NCBI GenBank assembly: GCA_009785885.1
Contig: WQUE01000120.1
Span: 1-13,528 of the forward strand
Length of the DNA: 13,528 bases
Source of the DNA: Actinomycetes bacterium
Lineage (GTDB): Bacteria > Actinomycetota > Actinomycetes > Propionibacteriales > Propionibacteriaceae
Reading direction: 5' to 3'
Positions within the stretch are counted from its first letter, which is position 1. Every line of letters begins with the position of its first letter. Below, piece by piece: positions 1 through 5,268 of the stretch. The notes under the pieces are model-generated. The model ran no database searches. It was given only the letters and a program-made list of their open reading frames with translations, and was not told the DNA's origin. A program made the position numbers and the translations under genes.

Positions 1-13
1 GGGCAGGGTTACC

Positions 14-655
14 ATGATCGGCATGAACGACAAGCTGGTGTGGATCGACTGCGAGATGACCGGGCTGGATCTCGCCACGGATGCGCTCGTCGAGGTGGCG
101 GTCCTGGTGACCGACGGGGAGCTGAACGTGCTCGGCGACGGCATCGACGTGGTCATCGCGACCGACCCGTCGGCGCTCGACGCGATGGGCGACGTCGTCC
201 GCGACATGCACACCCAGTCGGGGCTGGTCGAGGAGATCCGCGCCTCGGCCGTGTCGATGCGCGAGGCGGAGCAGGCCATCCTCGGCTACGTCCGGACGTA
301 CGTACCGGAGGCGGGCACCGCACCCCTGGCCGGCAACACGGTCGGCACGGACCGGGGCTTCCTGGCCCGCGACATGCCCGAACTCGTAGGGCACCTCCAC
401 TATCGCAACGTCGACGTCAGCACGATCAAGGAGTTGGCGCGCCGCTGGTACCCGAAGGCCTTCTACGCCGCCCCCGAGAAACACGGCGGGCACCGGGCGC
501 TCGCGGACATCATCGAGTCGATCGACGAACTGCGCTACTACCGCCTGACGGTGTTCGTGCCGGCGCCCGGCCCCTCCGGCACCGAGGCGAAGGCGGCGGC
601 GGCCACCCTCGGCATCCCGGCGCCGGACGCCGCCGGCGAAACCACGCGACCATGA
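14..655 (+). CDS. orn: Oligoribonuclease (DEDDh 3'-5' exoribonuclease)
   Basis: This cytoplasmic exonuclease degrades 2-5 nt RNA fragments, and in many bacteria also pGpG, to mononucleotides, completing mRNA decay. The protein has 213 residues, somewhat longer than the roughly 180 of E. coli Orn because of an Ala/Pro-rich tail after about residue 185. All five DEDDh residues are visible: Asp12 and Glu14 in WIDCEMTG, Asp113 in GTDRGFLARDMPE, and His160 and Asp165 in GGHRALADI. The family block HYRNVDVSTIKELARRWYP is intact. I chose the ATG at 14, which has AGGG five bases upstream. The ATG at 23, giving MNDKLVW, is equally compatible with family N-termini. The stop overlaps the next start as ATGA, so the transporter gene is probably translationally coupled. 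Family assignment is certain; only the start is open. Confidence 0.97.
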   Translation: MIGMNDKLVWIDCEMTGLDLATDALVEVAVLVTDGELNVLGDGIDVVIATDPSALDAMGDVVRDMHTQSGLVEEIRASAVSMREAEQAILGYVRTYVPEAGTAPLAGNTVGTDRGFLARDMPELVGHLHYRNVDVSTIKELARRWYPKAFYAAPEKHGGHRALADIIESIDELRYYRLTVFVPAPGPSGTEAKAAAATLGIPAPDAAGETTRP

Positions 656-1446
656 TCGACCAGGTTCCCCTGGCCGTCGTCGTCGCGCTCACCCTCGTCG
701 GCTTCGCCGCCGGCTGGATCGACGCGGTGGTCGGCGGCGGGGGGGTGCTCCAGCTGCCGGCCCTGCTGATCGGCCTGCCCTCGTCCACCGCGGTGCCGAC
801 GGTGTCGGGCACGAACAAGCTGTCGTCGATCGCGGGCACGTTCGCGGCCTCGGCGACGTACGTGCGGCGGGTGCGGATCGCGTGGCCGACCGCGCTGCTC
901 GTCGTCGTGTTCGCGTACGCGGGCTCGACGCTCGGCGCCCGCCTGGTCACGTTCATGCCCCGCGTCGCGTTCACCCCCGTGATCATCGTCGCCGTGGCGG
1001 CCGTCGGCCTGTACACGTGGCGGCGTCCCCAGTTGGGGCAGACGACCCACCTGCGGCACGCCGGCCGGGCCTCCCACTGGTTGTTGGCCGTCGCGCTCGG
1101 CGCCGTGTGCGGCGTCTGGGACGGGCTCGTCGGCCCCGGTACCGGCATCTTCCTCGTGATCGGGTTCGCGGCACTGCTGGGCTACGGCTTCCTGGAGGCC
1201 ACGGCGATGAGCAAACTGGCCAACCTCGCGACCAACGCGGCCGCGCTCCTCGTCCTCGGCACGCAGGGCCACGTGCTGTGGGGGGTGGGTGCGTGCATGG
1301 CCGCGGCGAATCTGACGGGCGGCCTGCTGGGTTCGCACATGGCGATCACCCGGGGCAACCGGTTCATCCGCCAGGTCCTGCTTCTCGTCATCGTCGGCGT
1401 CGAGGCGAAACTCCTCTACGACCTTGCCCGGCTGGTCTGGGCCTGA
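652..1446 (+). CDS. TauE/SafE family membrane transporter (probable sulfite/organosulfonate or anion exporter)
   Basis: This is a 264-residue integral membrane protein of the TauE/SafE (DUF81, TSUP) family, whose characterised members export sulfite, sulfoacetate or related anions. It is almost entirely hydrophobic, with about eight candidate membrane segments. The family's internal duplication is visible: GWIDAVVGGGGVLQLP near residue 24 in the first half, and GVWDGLVGPGTGIFLVIGF near residue 155 in the second. The start is the ATG at 652, which overlaps the orn stop as ATGA; longer upstream readings in this frame only shadow orn. The substrate cannot be read from sequence, and nothing nearby concerns sulfur. 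Its 3' end overlaps the convergent TetR gene by 31 bp, so that regulator might control it, but this is not shown. Confidence 0.9.
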   Translation: MIDQVPLAVVVALTLVGFAAGWIDAVVGGGGVLQLPALLIGLPSSTAVPTVSGTNKLSSIAGTFAASATYVRRVRIAWPTALLVVVFAYAGSTLGARLVTFMPRVAFTPVIIVAVAAVGLYTWRRPQLGQTTHLRHAGRASHWLLAVALGAVCGVWDGLVGPGTGIFLVIGFAALLGYGFLEATAMSKLANLATNAAALLVLGTQGHVLWGVGACMAAANLTGGLLGSHMAITRGNRFIRQVLLLVIVGVEAKLLYDLARLVWA

Positions 1447-2081
1447 CCGGGCCCCACGGCGGCGTCCGGCGGTTGCTCCAGGTTCGCCAGGCCGTTCCAC
1501 GCCAGATTCACCAGTTCTGTAGCCAGGACGGCCTTGGGGGGACGCCGGGTCTCCAGCCAGGCCTGCCCTGCCGCCGCCACGAGGCCGACCAGCGCCCGGC
1601 TGAAGGGCATCGCCAGGTCGGGGTCGAAGCCCCGCCGTCCCAGCGGCCCGCGCAGCACGTTCTCCACCCGGTCGGCCACATCCGACATGACATCCGCGTA
1701 CGATCCCCCGGCCGATGAGTCGCGGCTGACGACTCGGAAACCCGTGGGGCGTTCGTCGATGTAGTCGAGCAGGGCCACCGCACCTCGCTCGATGAGCGCA
1801 CGCGACCCGCCCGACTCGCCGGCCAGGGCCGCTTGGATCGCATCGTCGAGACGCCGGGCCTCACGCTCGACGACGGCCGCGTACAGGCCTTCCTTCCCCC
1901 CGAAGTGTTCGTAGACGACGGGCTTGCTGACGCCGGCTGCCGCCGCGATCTCCTCCACCGACGTGCCGTCGATTCCGCGTTCGGCGAACAAGGTCAGGGC
2001 GACACCGAGCAACTGCTCACGGCGCTGAGGTCCGGTGAGGCGCACCCGGATGGCCCGGATCGTCGTGTCGGCTGCGCTCAC
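1416..2081 (-). CDS. TetR/AcrR family transcriptional regulator
   Basis: This is a 221-residue one-component regulator. The N-terminal helix-turn-helix is clear: RREQLLGVALTLFAERGIDGTS (about 20-41), then SVEEIAAAAGVSKPVVYEHF and GGKEGLYAAV (about 41-70). The C-terminal half is helical and variable, as expected for the ligand-binding domain, so no ligand can be proposed. The start is GTG at 2081, preceded by no Shine-Dalgarno but by an extended -10-like TGACACACT ending six bases before the start, consistent with a leaderless transcript. The 3' end runs 31 bp into the convergent transporter gene. A 19-bp palindrome lies about 60 bp upstream and may be its operator. The regulated gene is unknown; autoregulation is a reasonable guess. 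Confidence 0.92.
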   Translation of the reverse strand: MSAADTTIRAIRVRLTGPQRREQLLGVALTLFAERGIDGTSVEEIAAAAGVSKPVVYEHFGGKEGLYAAVVEREARRLDDAIQAALAGESGGSRALIERGAVALLDYIDERPTGFRVVSRDSSAGGSYADVMSDVADRVENVLRGPLGRRGFDPDLAMPFSRALVGLVAAAGQAWLETRRPPKAVLATELVNLAWNGLANLEQPPDAAVGPGQAQTSRARS

Positions 2082-2087
2082 CGCGCC

Positions 2088-2096
2088 AGTGTGTCA
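2088..2096 (-). promoter_or_regulatory. Possible extended -10 promoter of the TetR gene (leaderless)
   Basis: On the minus strand the sequence TG-A-CACACT ends six bases before the GTG start at 2081. The hexamer matches the actinobacterial TANNNT pattern only at the A and final T, but carries the TGN extension. No Shine-Dalgarno lies between it and the start, so transcription starting at the GTG itself is plausible. No good -35 was seen. Call rests on spacing and is weak. Confidence 0.35.
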
Positions 2097-2140
2097 CAAG
2101 GGAAGACCTCACCGGCCCCCGCACAGCCCGCGGCGAACAT

Positions 2141-2159
2141 GACACGCCCCCGGCGTGTC
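2141..2159. promoter_or_regulatory. 19-bp palindrome upstream of the TetR gene, candidate operator
   Basis: GACACGCC-CCC-GGCGTGTC is an 8+8 bp perfect inverted repeat around three C. Its length and odd-centred symmetry fit a TetR-family operator, and it lies about 60-78 bp upstream of the TetR start. That is further out than a classical autoregulatory operator overlapping the promoter, so it may act on an unseen promoter on the other strand, or simply form a hairpin. Function is inferred from symmetry and position only. Confidence 0.35.
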
Positions 2160-2213
2160 GCCGCCGGGCGTTTGCCTGCGGCGGTCATAATCGTGGTATC
2201 TGTCGCAGCAAGA

Positions 2214-2250
2214 CGAGGCCCGAACCAAGTATGAGTTGGTTCGGGCCTCG
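2214..2250. terminator. Perfect 15-bp hairpin, terminator-like, in the gene-free gap
   Basis: The arms 2214-2228 (cgaggcccgaaccaa) and 2236-2250 are perfect reverse complements around the 7-base loop gtatgag. On the plus strand GTTTTG follows; on the minus strand TCTTGCTG follows. Both are poor but possible U-tracts for a high-GC intrinsic terminator. No protein gene ends just before it on the plus strand. On the minus strand the nearest upstream gene ends about 390 bp away at 2643. It may terminate an unannotated small RNA or act as a bidirectional terminator. Confidence 0.5.
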
Positions 2251-2642
2251 GTTTTGCCGGAAGCCGGGACGTGCTTCCCGCGTCCGCCCAGTTCGCTGGC
2301 CCCGGCCTGTCCCCGGCGGCTCGCCATCCGTCTCGCCGAAGCGAAGACCGATACGAGTGTGGCCCCGATCTCTGAGCATCCGCCTCCCCGTCCGGGCTCC
2401 GCCTCCTCGCCTTGCGGTTCGGTGCGCCTGCCCTTCTGGTTCGGCTGGCCGAGCCTTGCGGATCGGCGTACCAGAATCTTCCCGCACCCCGTGACAGCGT
2501 GTCAAGCCCCTATCTCACATTTTGGACGTTTCTCGGCGTGTCGCCTTGACAAGGGCCGCCTGGAGGGTCAATGCGGAGCATCTCGGCTTGTCCGGCGATA
2601 TTCTGCCGTGAGCAGAATTGACGTGGGGATCGTGCCGGCCGG

Positions 2643-3074
2643 CTAGCCGCCTGGTCGCACCAGGTCGGCAGTCGCGTTCCCCGAACCGTCGAGGTGGTCG
2701 ACGCCCGCCAGCCTGAGGAACCGGGTCGGGACGGAGCCGCTGAACCGCACCGTCAATCGTCCGTCCGTCGCCGAGACGATATCGAACGCCAAACCGGGAT
2801 AGAGCTGGGAGGCCGCCTCCCGCGCGGCCGCCTTGGCGATCTCCATCCGTTGGTCGGCCTCCTGCAGCCGGTCTCCGGCGGCCGCATCGACGCCCGCGCG
2901 GGCCACCTGCGCGGCCGCGATGGCGCACGTCCGGCGCAGGTGGACCTGGGCTGAACCGTCCACGGCCAGGCCGGCGGCGAGCAGCAGCGCGACGATCGAG
3001 CAGGCGATCATCACGGACAGGCTCAGGCCACGCTCGCGGCTTCGGTCTGTCGGGGGAACACAACGTGGGGGCAT
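2643..3074 (-). CDS. TadE/TadG-like pilus assembly (pseudopilin-like) membrane protein
   Basis: The 143-residue protein has the layout of small TadE/TadG-type proteins of Flp/Tad pilus loci, which are anchored in the membrane and needed for pilus assembly. Visible are a charged RSRERG motif (about 12-17) before one membrane helix (IACSIVALLLAAGLAVDG, about 23-40), a helical Ala-rich part, and a C-terminal VRFSGSVPTRFLRLAGVDHL segment matching the usual end of TadG-like proteins. I chose the ATG at 3074. A GTG at 3161 would overlap the DUF2510 stop as GTGA, but third-position GC is poor across that stretch in this frame. No other tad genes (ATPase, prepilin peptidase, Flp) are present, so this is either an orphan or the edge of a dispersed system. 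It probably shares a transcript with the DUF2510 gene. Confidence 0.72.
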   Translation of the reverse strand: MPPRCVPPTDRSRERGLSLSVMIACSIVALLLAAGLAVDGSAQVHLRRTCAIAAAQVARAGVDAAAGDRLQEADQRMEIAKAAAREAASQLYPGLAFDIVSATDGRLTVRFSGSVPTRFLRLAGVDHLDGSGNATADLVRPGG

Positions 3075-3157
3075 GCATCCCAGTCTGGCACGTCCACGCC
3101 GTCCCCGCGCACCGCCATCCACACCTCGTGTGCGCCGGCCGGCACGAGAACCCGACG

Positions 3158-4057
3158 TCACCCCAGCACAGTCAACGTGGACAGGGCGCTCTCCACCTGC
3201 CGCTGCACCGTGGTGTCGCCGATGGTGTAGCACGAGTACAGCCACCCGAGATGGTCCTTGGCGCCGCCGAGGTCGACGACGTAGATGTCGACGACGTCGC
3301 CTTGAACCTGCGGGAAGTCGGGGTTCTGGACGTGGACCTCGGAGCGCAGGTGCCAGGCCGCGTGGCCGTTGATCGCTACCTGTTCGCTGGCGAGATCGAC
3401 GCGGTGCGTGAAACCGTCGTAGTAGTCCGAACTGGCGAGGCACTCCATCACCGCGATCGCCGAGGGGGCAATGTCGGTGAACCCGTCGGCGTTCGCCAGC
3501 AGGCCGACGCCCAGGGTGCTCTGCCAACGCGAGGTGAGCCCCTGGTAGATGGTGAGCGACTGCCAGTGGGCGTCGTACGTGAAGGCCAGGCGCATGGGAT
3601 CAGCCGACCAGCCGCCGATCTGGTTCACCTGCAGGGTGTCGGCCGTGAGCTTGCCCGGCTGCTGGCGCGTGGCCCCCGACCGCATCGTCTGGGGACAGGC
3701 GACGAGCGTCCCCCCGCTGGCGCTCGGCGGCGGCGGCGGCGCGCTGGTCTCGTCCCACCCCGGCACGCTCGGCGCGTAGCTGTTGGAGTCCGCGGTCGCC
3801 ACGCCCCCGCGGCCCAGCGGATTGCGCGTGCCCCACACGACGAACGCGACCACGGCGATCAGCGTGACGGCGAGCAACACGACCAGGGCGATGATCCAGC
3901 CCCGGTCGCTCTTGCGCTGCGGGCTGGTCCGGTCGGGGGCGGGGATCGGCGCATGGCGCGGATCGGCCGTCGTCTGGTCCGACCAGCGGTCACCGTCCCA
4001 GAACCGGAAACGCCCCGGCGTTCCACTGGGATCGGGGTACCAACCCGGCATCGACAT
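3158..4057 (-). CDS. DUF2510 domain single-pass membrane protein with an extracytoplasmic domain
   Basis: The 299-residue protein starts with a short cytoplasmic DUF2510 motif, GWYPDPSGTPGRFRFWDGDRWSDQ (about 5-28), a Trp-rich domain typical of actinobacterial membrane proteins. A basic Pro-rich linker follows, then one transmembrane helix (about 53-75), a Pro/Ser linker (about 105-115), and an extracytoplasmic domain of about 180 residues with two Cys pairs that could form disulfides. I do not recognise the outer domain, and no enzymatic motif is evident. The ATG at 4057 is supported by TAGACT ending six bases upstream, suggesting a leaderless mRNA. The TadE/G-like gene follows on the same strand, so co-expression and a role in surface-structure assembly are possible but unproven. 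The reading frame stays open for 44 codons beyond its TGA stop. Confidence 0.85.
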   Translation of the reverse strand: MSMPGWYPDPSGTPGRFRFWDGDRWSDQTTADPRHAPIPAPDRTSPQRKSDRGWIIALVVLLAVTLIAVVAFVVWGTRNPLGRGGVATADSNSYAPSVPGWDETSAPPPPPSASGGTLVACPQTMRSGATRQQPGKLTADTLQVNQIGGWSADPMRLAFTYDAHWQSLTIYQGLTSRWQSTLGVGLLANADGFTDIAPSAIAVMECLASSDYYDGFTHRVDLASEQVAINGHAAWHLRSEVHVQNPDFPQVQGDVVDIYVVDLGGAKDHLGWLYSCYTIGDTTVQRQVESALSTLTVLG

Positions 4058-4063
4058 GTCGGC

Positions 4064-4069
4064 AGTCTA
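4064..4069 (-). promoter_or_regulatory. -10 hexamer of the DUF2510 gene (leaderless promoter)
   Basis: TAGACT on the minus strand matches the actinobacterial -10 pattern TANNNT and ends six bases before the ATG at 4057. That spacing places the transcription start at, or next to, the A of the start codon. No Shine-Dalgarno is present. No clear -35 was found 16-19 bp upstream. Confidence 0.55.
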
Positions 4070-4112
4070 CCGACCCCGGCTGGACCAGGGCTAGGAAACG
4101 CCTTCCGGATGC

Positions 4113-5159
4113 CTATGGACGGATCGTCTCCGCCGGCCGTGGCGAGATCGCGGCCCGGAGCACCGCTCCCTCCCCCACCGCGCGCACCACCAGGCGCGGC
4201 TTCACGAGCACGTGCGTCCCGGCGGGCGTGCCGGCCGGACCGGCAAGACGGAGCACGTGCGACGCCACCGTGGACAGACGCTGATCGACGCTGGACAAGC
4301 CGAACGAGGCCGCCACCGACGTGTTGTCGAAACCCACGACCGGGATCCGTCCCGCGACGACCGCGTGGGCGGCAACCGCCAGCGTGTCGGACGCCGCCAC
4401 GACACCGTCGATGTCCGGCACCCGCCGGAGCAGCGCCCGGACGGCCGCGGCACCCGCGGCCAGGTCGTCGGCGCAGGCGACGCCGAGTGCCTCGAGGTCG
4501 TCCCCGGTCGTCCCCGCGGCAACCATGGCCTCACGCCAGCCCGCGCGCCGCTCGTCGCCGCTGCCCGACCCTTCGGGCCAGCCCACGAAGCCCACGCGCG
4601 CCGTCCCACCGCCCAGGAGATGCTCCGTCGCCAGGCGCACGCCCCAGCGTCCGTCGACATCGACCCAGCGGTACCGGTCGTCGTGTTCGGACCCCCACGG
4701 CCGTCCGAACGTCACGAACGGCTGGCCGGCCTCCAGCAGCCACGCGGTACGCGGATCGCCGCGGACGGTCGACGTCAGGACGAACGCGTCCACGTCCGAG
4801 CCCCCGACCAGCCGCCGGATCACGCGCGTCTCGTCGTCAGGATCCGTCGCGGTGTACAGGACCACGCGGAGGCCGAGGCGCTCGGCCTGTTGCGTCAGCG
4901 CATGGAGGAAGCTGTCGAGGACAGACCCCGAGATGCCATTCACCATGGGATCGATCCGGACGGCCAGCGTCGCCGACCGGCGCGTCCGGAGGCGCCGCGC
5001 CGAGGCGTGCGGCCGGTAGCCGAGCGTCTCGATCACCGCCCGTACGCGCTCACGGGTCGCTGGACGCACGATCCCGGGCGAGTTGAGCACGTTGGACACC
5101 GTCTGCCGCGACACGCCGGCCGCCACCGCCACATCGTTCACCGTCGGAAGTTGCCCCAT
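4113..5159 (-). CDS. LacI/GalR family transcriptional repressor of the sugar-uptake operon
   Basis: The 348-residue protein carries a textbook LacI helix-turn-helix at its N-terminus, TVNDVAVAAGVSRQTVSNVL (about 6-25), followed by the hinge region IETLGYRPHASARRLRTRRS (about 43-62) that inserts into the operator's minor groove. The rest is a periplasmic-binding-protein-like sugar-sensing and dimerisation core (about 66-340), with signs such as PFVTFGRPW and the GVVAASDTLAVAA segment. It is transcribed divergently from the ABC importer and phosphorylase operon, and a near-perfect LacI-type palindrome lies between them, so it very likely represses that operon and itself until an imported sugar or derivative binds. 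The start is the ATG at 5159, consistent with family N-termini. The inducer cannot be read from sequence. Confidence 0.95.
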   Translation of the reverse strand: MGQLPTVNDVAVAAGVSRQTVSNVLNSPGIVRPATRERVRAVIETLGYRPHASARRLRTRRSATLAVRIDPMVNGISGSVLDSFLHALTQQAERLGLRVVLYTATDPDDETRVIRRLVGGSDVDAFVLTSTVRGDPRTAWLLEAGQPFVTFGRPWGSEHDDRYRWVDVDGRWGVRLATEHLLGGGTARVGFVGWPEGSGSGDERRAGWREAMVAAGTTGDDLEALGVACADDLAAGAAAVRALLRRVPDIDGVVAASDTLAVAAHAVVAGRIPVVGFDNTSVAASFGLSSVDQRLSTVASHVLRLAGPAGTPAGTHVLVKPRLVVRAVGEGAVLRAAISPRPAETIRP

Positions 5160-5206
5160 CGCCGCCCCCGTTCTCTCCGCCAGGAGTAGAGTGAAGCGTA
5201 GCAGAG

Positions 5207-5222
5207 ATTTGAACGATCAAAT
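5207..5222. promoter_or_regulatory. Probable LacI-family operator
   Basis: ATTTGAACGATCAAAT is a 16-bp palindrome with 7 of 8 paired positions symmetric, centred on CG, the hallmark of LacI/GalR operators. It lies in the 109-bp divergent spacer, 48 bp upstream of the LacI start and 46 bp upstream of the binding-protein start, so one bound dimer could silence both directions. A -10-like TAGAGT (5187-5192, plus strand) and a -35-like TTGAAC (within the palindrome) are nearby, but I could not fix the promoters. Confidence 0.8.
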
Positions 5223-5254
5223 TCCTGTATCCCACATCGCCAAAGACGGCGGGC

Positions 5255-5262
5255 AAGGAGGT
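5255..5262 (+). promoter_or_regulatory. Strong Shine-Dalgarno of the binding-protein gene
   Basis: AAGGAGGT matches the anti-Shine-Dalgarno fully, with six bases to the ATG at 5269. It decides the start of the binding-protein gene and predicts high translation, in keeping with the excess of binding protein over permease usual in ABC importers. Confidence 0.85.
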
Positions 5263-5268
5263 CCATCC

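Larger units (their letters stand above)
2082..2642. other. Gene-free interval of about 560 bp
   Basis: No reading frame here looks like a real protein on either strand. The open frames have irregular third-position GC and no recognisable domain. The interval holds the TetR promoter region at its left edge, a 19-bp palindrome (2141-2159), a perfect 15-bp hairpin (2214-2250), an imperfect 20-bp direct repeat (2409-2428 and 2453-2472, 16 of 20 matching), a TTGACA-like -35 on the minus strand (2500-2505) and a 7-bp inverted repeat (2600-2606/2612-2618). It could be a decayed mobile element, a small RNA locus, or intergenic debris; I could not recognise a transposase in any frame. Confidence 0.6.

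Noticed and set aside
538..1500. Long minus-strand open frame of 320 codons opposite the transporter gene
   Set aside because: The translation is Arg/Glu/Asp/Gly-rich low complexity, typical of the antisense of GC-rich coding DNA; the sense strand encodes a clear TauE family protein.
2214..2250. tRNA or phage attachment site suggested by the hairpin and nearby sequence
   Set aside because: No cloverleaf, anticodon arm or CCA end could be traced, and no integrase gene is present in the window.
2236..2646. 136-codon plus-strand open frame in the gene-free gap
   Set aside because: It begins inside the loop and stem of the hairpin, has no ribosome-binding site, irregular third-position GC and no recognisable motif.
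3065..5086. 673-codon plus-strand open frame opposite the LacI and DUF2510 genes
   Set aside because: Arg/Pro-rich shadow crossing two well-supported minus-strand genes and their promoters; no recognisable domain.
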